Assembly: GCA_018066065.1 (NCBI GenBank)
Contig: JAGHSC010000159.1
Location: forward strand, 1 to 19,776
Length of the DNA: 19,776 nt
Direction of reading: 5' to 3'
Origin: Candidatus Cryptobacteroides faecihippi
GTDB lineage: Bacteria > Bacteroidota > Bacteroidia > Bacteroidales > UBA932
Shown: positions 6,723 through 15,464 of the stretch, one piece after another
How positions within the stretch are numbered: position 1 is the stretch's first letter
How the letters are laid out: each line of letters starts with the position of its first letter
Made by a program: the position numbers and the translations under genes
Notes under the pieces: model-generated
Databases searched by the model: none
What the model saw: only the letters and a program-made list of their open reading frames with translations
Told to the model about the DNA's origin: nothing

Positions 6723-8180
6723 CTATTGCTTGATTGTCTCCTGTGCGATTGCAATCACGTCCGCGGCGAGGCTCTCGGCCTCCTCCATGGTCGGTGCCTC
6801 GGAGTAGATCCTGATGATCGGCTCCGTGTTGGACCTGCGGAGGTGTACCCAGCTGCGTCTCGACTCGAAGCTGATCTTGACTCCGTCGATGTCGTTGATG
6901 TCTTCCGCTGCGTAGGCGGACTTCATCCTGTCGAGAATCTTGTCGATCAGTCCCTTGTCGCTTAGCTCGATCTTGTTCTTCGCGATCTTGTATTCTGGAT
7001 AAGTCTTCTTCAATTCGCTGACCTTGAGCTTCTTGTGAGCAAGGTTGGAGAGGAACAGGGCAGTTCCGACCATCGCATCCCTGCCGCTGTGGATTGCAGG
7101 GTAGATCACACCTCCGTTGCCTTCGCCTCCGATCAGGGCCTTCTCCGAGTGCATGAGAGTCGTGACGTTCACCTCTCCGACGGCCGATGCCTTGTAGCAT
7201 CCTCCGTGTCTTTCGGTGACGTCCCTCAGCGCACGGCTGCTGGACAGGTTGGAGACTGAAACCGGCCTGTAAGGAGCTGTGACTTCCTCGAGGGACTTGC
7301 CTTCAGCCTCTGCCTTCTGCTGTGCTCTCTCGAACAGGTAGTCGGCGACACTGACGAGGGTGTATTCCTCGACGAATGGCTTCCCGTCCTCACAGATGAA
7401 CGCAAGGCGGTCAACGTCTGGATCCACGGATATTCCCAGGTCGGCCTTCTCTCTGATGACAGTCTCGCTGAGCTCGACGAGGTTCTGGGGAAGCGGTTCC
7501 GGGTTGTGGCTGAAGTTTCCGGTAGGCTCGCAGTTGAGCTTGATGCACTCGACGCCGAGCCTTTCGAGAAGCTTCGGCATGATGATGCCTCCGACCGAGT
7601 CGACTGCATCGACGACAACCTTGAACCCTGCCTTCCTTACGGCCTCTGCATCAATTGCTTCCAAGGCTATGACGGCATCGAGGTGCTCCTCGGTGAAGTC
7701 GTGTTCGGTGAGGGTTCCGAGCTCGTCGACCTGGGCAAAGTCGAAGTCCTCGGTCTCGGCAAGGTCAAGGATCTGCTTTCCCTGCTCTGCTGTGAGGAAC
7801 TCGCCCTTGTCGTTGAGAAGCTTGAGTGCATTCCACTGCCTTGGGTTGTGCGATGCTGTCAGGATGATTCCTCCGTCAGCTTCTGAGAAGATGACGGCCA
7901 TCTCCGTAGTCGGGGTGGATGCAAAGCCGGCCTTGATGACGTCCACGCCGCAGGCCATCAGTGTGCCTGTGACTAGGTTCTCTACCATCTCTCCGGAAAG
8001 CCTTGCGTCCCTTCCCACCACGATCCTGTATTTTTTCCTTCCCTCGGGAAGGACTTTCCTTGACGGGAGGGTTGCACAGTAGGCGTAGGTAAACTTTACA
8101 ATGTCAACAGGGGAGAGCCCGTCTCCAGGCTTTCCCCCTATTGTACCTCGGATGCCCGAGATTGATTTGATCAGTGACAT
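6723..8180 (-). CDS. glmM: Phosphoglucosamine mutase-type phosphohexomutase
   Basis: This 485-aa alpha-D-phosphohexomutase probably converts glucosamine-6-phosphate to glucosamine-1-phosphate for UDP-GlcNAc and cell-wall synthesis. The ATG at 8180 is preferred because the family start SLIKSISGIRGTIGG follows at once. A start further up would run into the K-subunit gene. The four domains show their marks. The phosphoserine loop TASHNP has Ser110. The Mg site DPDVDR has Asp253, Asp255 and Asp257. The sugar loop is GEGNGGVIYP, and the phosphate-binding C-terminus is RRSNTEPIIRIYSEA. It is cytosolic. The gap to the V-ATPase K gene is 7 bases and to the next gene 3 bases, so it belongs to that operon. 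A phosphoglucomutase or phosphomannomutase role cannot be excluded by sequence, because archaeal- and Bacteroidota-type members overlap in specificity. Confidence 0.88.
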   Translation of the reverse strand: MSLIKSISGIRGTIGGKPGDGLSPVDIVKFTYAYCATLPSRKVLPEGRKKYRIVVGRDARLSGEMVENLVTGTLMACGVDVIKAGFASTPTTEMAVIFSEADGGIILTASHNPRQWNALKLLNDKGEFLTAEQGKQILDLAETEDFDFAQVDELGTLTEHDFTEEHLDAVIALEAIDAEAVRKAGFKVVVDAVDSVGGIIMPKLLERLGVECIKLNCEPTGNFSHNPEPLPQNLVELSETVIREKADLGISVDPDVDRLAFICEDGKPFVEEYTLVSVADYLFERAQQKAEAEGKSLEEVTAPYRPVSVSNLSSSRALRDVTERHGGCYKASAVGEVNVTTLMHSEKALIGGEGNGGVIYPAIHSGRDAMVGTALFLSNLAHKKLKVSELKKTYPEYKIAKNKIELSDKGLIDKILDRMKSAYAAEDINDIDGVKISFESRRSWVHLRRSNTEPIIRIYSEAPTMEEAESLAADVIAIAQETIKQ

Positions 8181-8187
8181 GGCCGTA

Positions 8188-8607
8188 TTATGCCATGATG
8201 GCACCTACAAGGCCGAGAATTGCGTAGAATTCAGGAAGCGCTGCGTAGATGAGGGTGTTGGTGAACACGTTGTGACCCTGGCTTACACCGACGATACCGT
8301 TGGCGCAGACCATTCCCTGACGGATTGCAGAGATGAGGCAGACGAGACCTACAGAGATTCCGACACCGAACATGAGGGCTCCCTGTGTTGCGAAGTCACG
8401 GCCGAGCCACATGAAGAATGCTACGAATCCGTAGATACCCTGAGTTGCAGGAAGGGCGGAAAGGACCATGTAGTTTCCTGACTTCTCAGGATTGACCTTG
8501 AGGGCACCTTCAGCTGCGTTGCCGGCGATGGTGGTTCCGATTGCAGAACCTACACCTGCGAGGGCCAGCATGAGGCCCAGTCCGAGATAACCTAAAATTT
8601 CGTTCAT
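8188..8607 (-). CDS. ntpK: V-type ATPase subunit K (c-ring proteolipid), Na+ type
   Basis: This 139-aa protein is the rotor-ring subunit with two tandem helical hairpins (four membrane helices). The first repeat has GVGSAIGTTIAGNAAEGA and the second has IRQGMVCANGIVGVSQG. All residues that bind Na+ in Enterococcus hirae NtpK have equivalents: Leu52, Thr55 and Gln56 (in ALPATQGIYG), Gln110 (VSQG) and the carboxylate Glu126 (AALPEFYAI), corresponding to Leu61, Thr64, Gln65, Gln110 and Glu139. Only the second hairpin carries a carboxylate; the matching position in the first is Gln56. Na+ coupling is therefore predicted, not proven. It follows the I gene after 29 bases and is followed by glmM 7 bases on, without a terminator. 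Confidence 0.96.
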   Translation of the reverse strand: MNEILGYLGLGLMLALAGVGSAIGTTIAGNAAEGALKVNPEKSGNYMVLSALPATQGIYGFVAFFMWLGRDFATQGALMFGVGISVGLVCLISAIRQGMVCANGIVGVSQGHNVFTNTLIYAALPEFYAILGLVGAIMA

Positions 8608-8636
8608 AACTGTTTGATTTTTATTTGTTTTGTTTA

Positions 8637-10466
8637 TTATTCACTAAGGTTGGTTTTGAGAGGGTCGTAAACTCTTCCGGCACCTTCATAGCCGCTGTTC
8701 TTGAAGAACTCGAGGAAGTTGAGTCGCAGAGGGTGGACAAATGCACCGAGGCAGCACATTGCAAGGTTCAGCACGTGTCCGAACACAAGGATGAGCACGC
8801 ATCCGATGATGTTCACTCCTGGCACATCGATTCCCAGAAGTGTGGTTCCAAGGCTGTTGAATGCATTTCCCAGCATGCCGCCGGCGAGACCGAGGGCATA
8901 GAGCCTCAGGTAGCTGAGGACATCTCCGAGCAGGCCCGTCACGGTGTTGTAGGTCTCGTAGAGGCCTGAGCCGATGTTGATGAGCGGGTTGCGGTGGATG
9001 TCGTTGAACAGGAATATTCCAAGTGCGGAGATTGCACCCAGGACGATCACTGTCCATTTCGTTGCCGTGGCTCCGATGACTCCGAGGAGGGCGAATCCGC
9101 CGACGATGACTCCACCGACGATCAGGAGTGTCCATCCAAGGGTTCCGAGCGAGGCCATGAATCCGCTTTTCCTGACAGAGTAGATTGCCTTGAGGAGCAT
9201 AGCGATGCAGAGATGGATGACTCCGATGAGGATGGAGAACAGCATCTGTGCGTCGTAGCCTGCAATCGATCCTGTGATCATGCATTTCTTAAGCCCTGCA
9301 GGCACCCATGCCGCTGTCGAGATGTCCATTCCGAAGAATGTGTGCAGCACGATGCCCATGATCAGAGTTGCGCCGCCGAGGGTGGTGACGAGCGGTGCAA
9401 GGTCTCCGAGCATCTTCTTCATTCCGATTCCGAGGATGAGGAGCATGAGGCCGTAGCCTGCATCGCCCATGCACTTCGCGAAGAAGAGTGTGAAGAAGAT
9501 CGAGATGTATGGTGTCGGGTCGAACTCGTCGTAGACAGGACGTCCGTACATGTCCGTGAGGACGGTGAACATCCTGGTGAACCAGTTGCCTTTCATCTTG
9601 ATCGGAGGGTTGTCGTCCTTGACTGCGTCTTCCTTGACGTAGATGACGTCCATCCTGTCGAACTCGGCGCAGAGCTGAGCGTCGCAGTCCGTCGGAGCGA
9701 AGCCTACGAAAGTGGTCACGAGGTCATCTGCAACCTTTCCGGAACCTGCCTGTGCGAGATAAAGCTGGAGCTCCGAGGCTTTCCCTTCGCTCTGCCTTTC
9801 CATCTCGGGCGCATATTCCTTGAGAGAGAGCATCCTTGCCTTGCAGAGGATCTGCTCGTCCTTGATGCGGGCGACCTTTCTCTCCGCCGATCCGAGATCT
9901 TCGGTCGGGATCGGGCTCTCTGCAACCGGGAGGTTGTACTCAGGGTCGTCCGAGACGGTCACGAACCACACGGTCTTTCCGTTGTCGGCAACTTCCTGAA
10001 GTGGATAGATCGAGGCCCATGAAGGGTCGTACTTCTTCTTTGAGATGCAGTAGTAGCGGACCTTGTAGCCAAGGGATGAAATCGCCTCAAGCGCGTTTCT
10101 GTCATAGGAGCCCCATGCCCTTGCCGATTCGACATCCTTCCTGGCCTGGTCGAGCTCTGCCTGGAGGGCGACCAGCCTTGCTGAGGTCTCCCTGAAGCAT
10201 GCCATAGGGTCATCGACCTTCATGTCAGGGTCGATGGCTACGGTGATCCTCTCTATCTCCGGATCCTTGGAACAGTCAAAGCCCTTGAGGGTCGAGACGG
10301 CCTTCCTGAGCTCGTTGCTTTCAGCGAGAAGAGCTGCGGACTTCTCGTCCACCGGCTTGCTGGATCTCGTGATGTCCACGAGACCGAGTCCCTGCAGTCC
10401 TGAAAGGAATTCCTCACTCTTCCCACTGAGAAGAATGAAGGAGTATTTGGTCATCTTGTCAATCAT
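8637..10466 (-). CDS. ntpI: V-type ATPase subunit I (a-type stator/ion channel)
   Basis: This 609-aa subunit forms the ion half-channels beside the K ring and anchors the peripheral stalk. Residues 1 to about 315 are the soluble arm, with a long helical hairpin (about 40-120 and 190-240). About seven membrane helices follow, starting near ISIFFTLFFAKCMGDAGYG. The key arginine is Arg521 in LSYLRLYALGLAGG, the conserved residue facing the ring carboxylate. The start at 10466 gives MIDKMTKYSF. It overlaps the D gene by 8 bases, which suggests translational coupling. Met5 (10454) is an alternative start. The length is normal for bacterial NtpI. Confidence 0.95.
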   Translation of the reverse strand: MIDKMTKYSFILLSGKSEEFLSGLQGLGLVDITRSSKPVDEKSAALLAESNELRKAVSTLKGFDCSKDPEIERITVAIDPDMKVDDPMACFRETSARLVALQAELDQARKDVESARAWGSYDRNALEAISSLGYKVRYYCISKKKYDPSWASIYPLQEVADNGKTVWFVTVSDDPEYNLPVAESPIPTEDLGSAERKVARIKDEQILCKARMLSLKEYAPEMERQSEGKASELQLYLAQAGSGKVADDLVTTFVGFAPTDCDAQLCAEFDRMDVIYVKEDAVKDDNPPIKMKGNWFTRMFTVLTDMYGRPVYDEFDPTPYISIFFTLFFAKCMGDAGYGLMLLILGIGMKKMLGDLAPLVTTLGGATLIMGIVLHTFFGMDISTAAWVPAGLKKCMITGSIAGYDAQMLFSILIGVIHLCIAMLLKAIYSVRKSGFMASLGTLGWTLLIVGGVIVGGFALLGVIGATATKWTVIVLGAISALGIFLFNDIHRNPLINIGSGLYETYNTVTGLLGDVLSYLRLYALGLAGGMLGNAFNSLGTTLLGIDVPGVNIIGCVLILVFGHVLNLAMCCLGAFVHPLRLNFLEFFKNSGYEGAGRVYDPLKTNLSE

Positions 10467-11085
10467 TTCTGCTTTCCTCCAGCTCCTGCTCTGCTTCTTC
10501 CTGAGCGTGACGTTCCTTTACGATCTTGGACGAGGCCTTGCTCAGATTCTCCTCGTCTTCCATGTAGCGCTTGATCTTGCGGATGGCCTCCTGGTAGCCA
10601 GGGATCTGGACCTTTTCGTAGAGGTTCACCTTCTGGGTGGTCTTCTTCCTCTGGTAGTCCAGGATCCTGCGCTTCTCGAGGTAGACCTCGGATTCGATGC
10701 CGAGCCTCGAGAGTTCCTTCAGGATGGCGACACCGTCGATGTACCATGCAGGCTTGATGAAGGCGTTGAAAGGCTTGATCTCATACTGTATGCTCTTGAG
10801 CTCCGGACACTTGACACCGGCGACCTTGATGGTCGTCAGGTCGATGTCCGTGATCGAGACGAGTCCCGGCTCGAACTCGTTCCACAGGGGAGCGAGATAG
10901 TCGTACTTCCTCTCGGCCTCTTCAAGCTCAGCGATGAGGGATTCACTCCTCTCCTTTGCCTTGCGCACCTCAAGCCTAAGGGCGCTCTCCTTGTTCTGCA
11001 ACGTCGGGAGGGCGTTCTTGCGCATCTTGAGCTGCTTCTGCAGGTTGTTCAGCGCTGTCTTGTTGTATTGAAACTTGATAGCCAT
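10459..11085 (-). CDS. ntpD: V-type ATPase subunit D (central rotor shaft)
   Basis: This 208-aa protein is the axle that passes rotation between the A3B3 head and the membrane ring. Long helices at both ends (about 8-70 and 120-205, rich in Lys/Glu heptads, for example LNNLQKQLKMRKNALPTLQ) form the coiled-coil shaft around a short central beta-hairpin region. The start MAIKFQYNKTALNNL is typical of the family. It lies 6 bases after the B gene and overlaps the I gene. No F subunit gene, the usual partner of D, is seen beside it. Confidence 0.94.
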   Translation of the reverse strand: MAIKFQYNKTALNNLQKQLKMRKNALPTLQNKESALRLEVRKAKERSESLIAELEEAERKYDYLAPLWNEFEPGLVSITDIDLTTIKVAGVKCPELKSIQYEIKPFNAFIKPAWYIDGVAILKELSRLGIESEVYLEKRRILDYQRKKTTQKVNLYEKVQIPGYQEAIRKIKRYMEDEENLSKASSKIVKERHAQEEAEQELEESRND

Positions 11086-11091
11086 CTGCTA

Positions 11092-12411
11092 TTATGCTTT
11101 CCAGTACTTGTCGATGAGTGCCTGCTTGATACCGGTCTCAGCCTTGGTGAAATACTTGCCGAACAGCTCCCATGCGGTGTCGAGCATCTCTGTGATGGAG
11201 ATGTTTACATCGATGGAAAGCAGCCTGGTTGCATATTCCTTGGCGTAGTCGAGACAGCGGTGGTCGTAGTCGGAGAGGTCGAAACCGTTCTCCAGCTTTG
11301 TCTTTGCGTTCTGTGCATCTGCGTAGAGTCGCACACCTGCGTTCATCACCTGGCTGTGGTCCTCCCTGGTCTTGATGTTCTGGACTCTCTGCTTGAGTCG
11401 GGAGAGAGAACGGAACGGGTCGATGATGACCTTGCCTGAGTCGGAGTCCGCGCGGAGGAAGAGCTGGCCCTCGGTGATGTATCCGGTGTTGTCCGGGATC
11501 GCGTGGGTGATGTCTCCGTCATTGAGCGTGGTGACCGCGATGATGGTGATGGAACCTTCGGTAGGGAGCTGCACTGCCTTCTCGTAGATCTTTGCGAGGT
11601 CTGAGTAGAGGGAACCTGGCATTGAATCCTTGGATGGAATCTGATCCATACGGTTGGACACGATCGAGAGTGCGTCTGCGTAGAGCGTCATGTCGGTGAG
11701 GAGCACGAGGACCTTCTCGTTCCTGTCGACTGCGAAGTACTCTGCTGCCGTGAGGGCCATGTCAGGGACGAGGAGTCGCTCCACAGGAGGATTCTCTGTC
11801 GTGTTGACGAAGCAGATGATCTTGTCGAGTGCGCCTGCGCTCTCGAATGCGTTGCGGAAGAAGAGATAGTCATCGTTGGAAAGACCCATTCCTCCGAGGA
11901 TGATCTTGTCGACATCTGCCCTGAGGGCTACGTCTGCCATGACCTGGTTGTATGGCTGGTCGGAGTCGGCGAAGAACGGGATCTTCTGCCCGGACACGAT
12001 GGTGTTGTTGAGGTCGATTCCTGCGATGCCGGTAGGGATCAGCTCGGATGGCTGGCGTCTCTTGTAAGGGTTGACGGAAGGTCCTCCGATCTGCCTTTCC
12101 TCGCCTTCAATCTCCGGACCACCGTCGATAGGGTGTCCGTAGGCGTCGAAGAAGCGTCCTGACAGCTGCTCGGAAACCTTGAGTGTAGGAGGCTCGCCGA
12201 GGAAGGTGACTTCTGAGTCGGTAGGGATGCCTTCTGTTCCGGAGAACACCTGCAGGGTGACGAGGTCTCCCTTGGTCTTCACGACCTGTGCAAGCTTGCC
12301 ATTGACAACGGCAAGCTCATCGTTGGAGACGCCCTTGGCCTTGAGTGAGACGGTGGCCTTGGTGATTGCCTCCAGGCGTGTGTATATTCTTTGATATGCC
12401 TTGTTTGCCAT
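11092..12411 (-). CDS. ntpB: V-type ATPase subunit B (regulatory head subunit)
   Basis: This 439-aa non-catalytic head subunit alternates with A in the A3B3 hexamer. Marks are the N-terminal barrel (YTRLEAITKATVSLKA), SGRFFDAYGHPIDGGPEI, GIAGIDLNNTIVSGQKIPFF and NTTENPPVERLLVPDMALTAAEYF. At the place of the A-subunit P-loop it has SGQKIPFFADSD, so it has no Walker A, as expected for B. DMTLYADALSIVSNRMDQIPS and MPGSLYSDLAKIYE supply the interface residues. It starts 4 bases after the A stop and stops 6 bases before D. Confidence 0.97.
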   Translation of the reverse strand: MANKAYQRIYTRLEAITKATVSLKAKGVSNDELAVVNGKLAQVVKTKGDLVTLQVFSGTEGIPTDSEVTFLGEPPTLKVSEQLSGRFFDAYGHPIDGGPEIEGEERQIGGPSVNPYKRRQPSELIPTGIAGIDLNNTIVSGQKIPFFADSDQPYNQVMADVALRADVDKIILGGMGLSNDDYLFFRNAFESAGALDKIICFVNTTENPPVERLLVPDMALTAAEYFAVDRNEKVLVLLTDMTLYADALSIVSNRMDQIPSKDSMPGSLYSDLAKIYEKAVQLPTEGSITIIAVTTLNDGDITHAIPDNTGYITEGQLFLRADSDSGKVIIDPFRSLSRLKQRVQNIKTREDHSQVMNAGVRLYADAQNAKTKLENGFDLSDYDHRCLDYAKEYATRLLSIDVNISITEMLDTAWELFGKYFTKAETGIKQALIDKYWKA

Positions 12412-12415
12412 GGTC

Positions 12416-14158
12416 TTATGCTATCTTTTCGTTGATTTTCCTTGCATATTCCTCGAACTCAGGGCCTTCGAACTTGGTGTAGTTCATCTGCCTGAGGTCG
12501 TTGATGAGTTCCTTGAACCATGCGCGGCACTGCTCGAAGTCCTCGAAGGCGAAATCCTTGTCGCAGATCTTCTCCACGAGGTCGAGCATGTACTTCTGGC
12601 GGTTGAAAGGACAGAGGGCGTCGATGGCGTCGAATGCGTCCTGCTGGAGGAAGGCGAAGTCGATGAGCTCGGACTTCCAGAAGCTGATGTGGTAGCTTAC
12701 AGGTACACCGTCGTCACCGAGGATGTTGATCTGCTCGTTTGCCTCGCGTCCACGGCGGACAAGGTTCTTCATCTTCTGGACCTTGGCAACCCATCCCTTC
12801 TCCACAGTCTCGTCGAGGTACTTGATGATCTCAGGGTACTCGAGGTACTTTGAATAGGAGTCAAGCGGGTTGACTGCCGGATATCTCTTCTGGTCTGCTC
12901 TGTTCTGCTCGAGTCCGTAGAAGCATCTTGCTGCCTTCTTGGTGGATTCGGTCACAGGCTCCTTGAGGTTTCCGCCGGCAGGGGAGACAGTCCCTATGAA
13001 GGTGACAGCTCCAGTCTTGCCGTTGTTGAGGACAACCATTCCGGAACGTGCGTAGAAGCTTGAGATGATGGCACTCAGGTCGACAGGGAATGCGTCTGCT
13101 CCCGGAAGTTCCTCCATTCTGTTGGACATCTCCCTGAGGGCCTGTGCCCAGCGGGATGTGGAGTCTGCGAGAAGAAGGCAGCGGAGTCCCATCGCACGGT
13201 AATATTCACAGATCGTCATCGCCGTGTAGACGGAAGCCTCGCGGGCAGCCACAGGCATGTTCGAAGTGTTGCAGATGATGGTGGTTCGCTCCATGAGGTG
13301 GCGTCCGGTGTGCGGGTCGATGAGCTCAGGGAACTCGGTGAAGATCTCCACGACCTCGTTTGCACGCTCTCCGCAGGCTGCCATGACGATGACGTCAGCC
13401 TCGCCCTGCTTTGCAATCGCGTGCTGGAGGACGGTCTTGCCGCATCCGAAAGGTCCAGGGATGAATCCTGTACCGCCTTCCGCGATCGGGTTGAAAGTGT
13501 CGATGACACGTACGCCGGTCTCCATCACTCTCTGAGGCCTAGGTTTCTCCCTGTATGCCTTGATTGCGACCTTCACAGGCCACTTCTGGGTCATTGTGAC
13601 GTTCACGTCCTCTCCGTCTTCATTGACGAGGACTGCAATCACGTCGTCCACCTTGTACTCACCTTCCGGGACCACCGACTTGACGGTGTAGCTTCCCTTG
13701 AATGAGAAAGGAACCATGATCTTGTGAGGCAGCCAGCCTTCCTTGACTTCTCCGAGCCAGTCGGCTGCAGCGACCTTGTCTCCGGCCTTTGCGATAGGGG
13801 TGAATCCCCAGAGCTTCTCGCGGTCGAGAGGATCGGTGTACTCTCCTCTGCGGAGAAACACTGACTCCATCGTGGTCAGATTGTTCTGGAGACCATCATA
13901 GACGCTGGAAAGAAGGCCAGGGCCGAGTGTGACCTCAAGCATCCTTCCCTCGAACTCCACGGTATCTCCGTTCTTCAGTCCTCGTGTGCTTTCGAACACC
14001 TGGACGGAAGCCTTGTCTCCGTTGACCTTGATGACCTCTGCGAGGAGAGGTGTGCCGTCGAGGGTGATGTAGCAGAGTTCATTCTCTGCCACAGGACCGT
14101 CCACCTGCACAGTCACAAGGTTGGAAACTATTCCTGTTACCTTACCTGTTGTCTTCAT
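12416..14158 (-). CDS. ntpA: V-type ATPase subunit A (catalytic)
   Basis: This 580-aa catalytic subunit hydrolyses or makes ATP. The order is an N-terminal beta-barrel (1-70), the A-type 'bulge' insertion (about 110-195, including GWLPHKIMVPFSFKGSY), then the nucleotide domain. The P-loop is GPFGCGKT (235-242) with Lys241. The catalytic glutamate is Glu264 in CGERANEVVE. ADSTSRWAQALREMSNRMEE follows, and a helical C-terminal domain closes the protein. The P-loop has Cys239 at the position that is Cys in eukaryotic V-ATPases. The gene lies 12 bases after DUF2764 and 4 before B, and its length is normal. Confidence 0.98.
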   Translation of the reverse strand: MKTTGKVTGIVSNLVTVQVDGPVAENELCYITLDGTPLLAEVIKVNGDKASVQVFESTRGLKNGDTVEFEGRMLEVTLGPGLLSSVYDGLQNNLTTMESVFLRRGEYTDPLDREKLWGFTPIAKAGDKVAAADWLGEVKEGWLPHKIMVPFSFKGSYTVKSVVPEGEYKVDDVIAVLVNEDGEDVNVTMTQKWPVKVAIKAYREKPRPQRVMETGVRVIDTFNPIAEGGTGFIPGPFGCGKTVLQHAIAKQGEADVIVMAACGERANEVVEIFTEFPELIDPHTGRHLMERTTIICNTSNMPVAAREASVYTAMTICEYYRAMGLRCLLLADSTSRWAQALREMSNRMEELPGADAFPVDLSAIISSFYARSGMVVLNNGKTGAVTFIGTVSPAGGNLKEPVTESTKKAARCFYGLEQNRADQKRYPAVNPLDSYSKYLEYPEIIKYLDETVEKGWVAKVQKMKNLVRRGREANEQINILGDDGVPVSYHISFWKSELIDFAFLQQDAFDAIDALCPFNRQKYMLDLVEKICDKDFAFEDFEQCRAWFKELINDLRQMNYTKFEGPEFEEYARKINEKIA

Positions 14159-14170
14159 ATCTGATTGTTG

Positions 14171-14785
14171 TTATTTGTCTGTAGGTGCTGAATAGGTGAC
14201 CCCGCTGAAAGTCTCGCGGACTTCGTCGACGAGCCTGCGGAACATTTCTCTTCCGGCTTCCTCATCCAGTGCAAGCCACCTGTCGATGATCTTGAGCTTG
14301 GCGATGAATGCAAGCACTGCATCAAGGTCGAAGTAGTCGAAGATCGTGATCTTGCTGATCTTGTCCCACATCAGCTGGTCCATTCCACGCTCCCTGGAGA
14401 GCAGGTCTCCGGCATTGAGCGCTTCGTCAAGGGCTGCTGCCTCCTCGAACTCGGAGTCCACGATGCAGATTGTGTCCTGGTCTTCCGGCCTTCCGAATGC
14501 CTTGTTGAGGAAACGGGCCTTGCCATTCCTGACGTTGAGGTCGAAGGTGAAGTACTCCCTGATGAAACGGCAGTTGCTTTCCAAAGCCTTTTCGTAGAAT
14601 TCCCTGACGAGGTTCCCGTCCTTGAAGCCATCGGTGAGCATGTCGACCTTCCGGCAGTCCGATGCGCTCAGCTGGGACTTGATCCAGCTGACGTAGCTGT
14701 CGAAGGATGCTCCTTCTCCGTACTTCCAGTCCAGTGAAAGGGCCGGAAGGGAAGAAATGATGTATTCGTAGTTGCTGTTCATCAT
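14171..14785 (-). CDS. DUF2764 protein of the V-ATPase cluster, candidate C-like subunit
   Basis: This is a 204-aa protein of the DUF2764 family, found in Bacteroidota and Chlamydiae inside V-ATPase gene clusters between E and A. It starts NYEYIISSLPALSLDWKYG, has an acidic middle region (DTICIVDSEFEEAAALDEAL), then a helical end with DLLSRERGMDQLMWDKI and FDYFDLDAVLAFIAKLKIIDRW. No membrane helix or signal peptide is present. It holds the gene-order place where subunit C and other stalk genes stand in other operons, so a role as a C-like link between the shaft and the ring is a reasonable inference. I see no direct sequence proof. The ATGA at 14785-14782 overlaps the E stop; Met2 is an equally possible start. 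Confidence 0.88.
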   Translation of the reverse strand: MMNSNYEYIISSLPALSLDWKYGEGASFDSYVSWIKSQLSASDCRKVDMLTDGFKDGNLVREFYEKALESNCRFIREYFTFDLNVRNGKARFLNKAFGRPEDQDTICIVDSEFEEAAALDEALNAGDLLSRERGMDQLMWDKISKITIFDYFDLDAVLAFIAKLKIIDRWLALDEEAGREMFRRLVDEVRETFSGVTYSAPTDK

Positions 14786-15390
14786 TCCCCGAAGAGAATC
14801 TTGCGTGTTGCCGGTCTCAGGTACTCACTGATGAGGCTCTTGAAAGTCTCGTCGGTAAGGCTGATGAAATAGGAACCGTCCTTTGGACCGATGTTGAATC
14901 CTCCGGCGATCTTCTTTGAGAATGAAGCGGTGATTCCACCCTTGAGGGCAGAACTGAGCTCACCTGCGATGAATGGCTCGATGGAACTTCTGAGGCTCTC
15001 CGGGAGAACGACCTCGAGATCGGCAGCCTCTTCCGTGCTGAACTTCTCGGCGACGGTCTTGATGACCTCCTTGACAAAGTCGGCTGAAGTCATTGCTGCA
15101 GAGACCTGGGAATCGGTCATCTTCCCAACGAGAAGATTCTCGATGTCCTTCCTGGTTGCCTGGATGCTCTGTGAAGCGGCCATCTTGACATCTCCCTCGA
15201 CTTTTGTCTTGAAGTCCTCGGCCTCCTTCTGGGCATTCCTGATGATTGCTTCAGCTTCCTTCCTGGCAGCTGCGACGATCTGGGCAGCCTCCTCGCCGGC
15301 CTTGGCGAGAAGAGCCTCTCCTTCTTCCTTTCCCTTTGACAGACCCTCCTTGTAGAGCTTGTCTGTCAGTTCCTGAAGTTTGTTCTCCAT
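14782..15390 (-). CDS. ntpE: V-type ATPase subunit E (peripheral stalk)
   Basis: This 202-aa peripheral stalk subunit holds the A3B3 head still. Residues 1 to about 90 form an Ala/Glu/Lys-rich helix (EEAAQIVAAARKEAEAIIRNA) that would pair with a G/H-type helix, though no such gene is seen here. The C-terminal globular domain ends GGFNIGPKDGSYFISLTDE. It is the first gene of the ATPase operon, preceded by a leader of about 68 bases from the predicted start. Its stop overlaps the next start (ATGA). Confidence 0.92.
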   Translation of the reverse strand: MENKLQELTDKLYKEGLSKGKEEGEALLAKAGEEAAQIVAAARKEAEAIIRNAQKEAEDFKTKVEGDVKMAASQSIQATRKDIENLLVGKMTDSQVSAAMTSADFVKEVIKTVAEKFSTEEAADLEVVLPESLRSSIEPFIAGELSSALKGGITASFSKKIAGGFNIGPKDGSYFISLTDETFKSLISEYLRPATRKILFGE

Positions 15391-15464
15391 TATGATTCGG
15401 TATTGATATTTATCTGTAACTTTCAGTTGTTGACAGTCTGAGGGGAAAAATCTACCTCAATCAA

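Noticed and set aside
6544..7200. 218-aa minus-strand frame overlapping glmM and DUF1343
   Set aside because: Rich in Arg/Gln/Asp, spans the end of one gene and the start of the next in a wrong frame, with no homology signal. It is not a frameshift product, because both real genes are intact.
8994..10022. 342-aa plus-strand open frame opposite subunit I
   Set aside because: Composition is Asp/Glu/Cys/His-heavy with no motif, a typical antisense shadow of a G/C-biased gene.
10222..11439. 405-aa plus-strand open frame opposite the V-ATPase I, D and B genes
   Set aside because: It runs antisense across three clear ATPase genes, is Leu/Asp/Val-rich in the way expected of a mirror of G/C-ending codons, and resembles no protein family.
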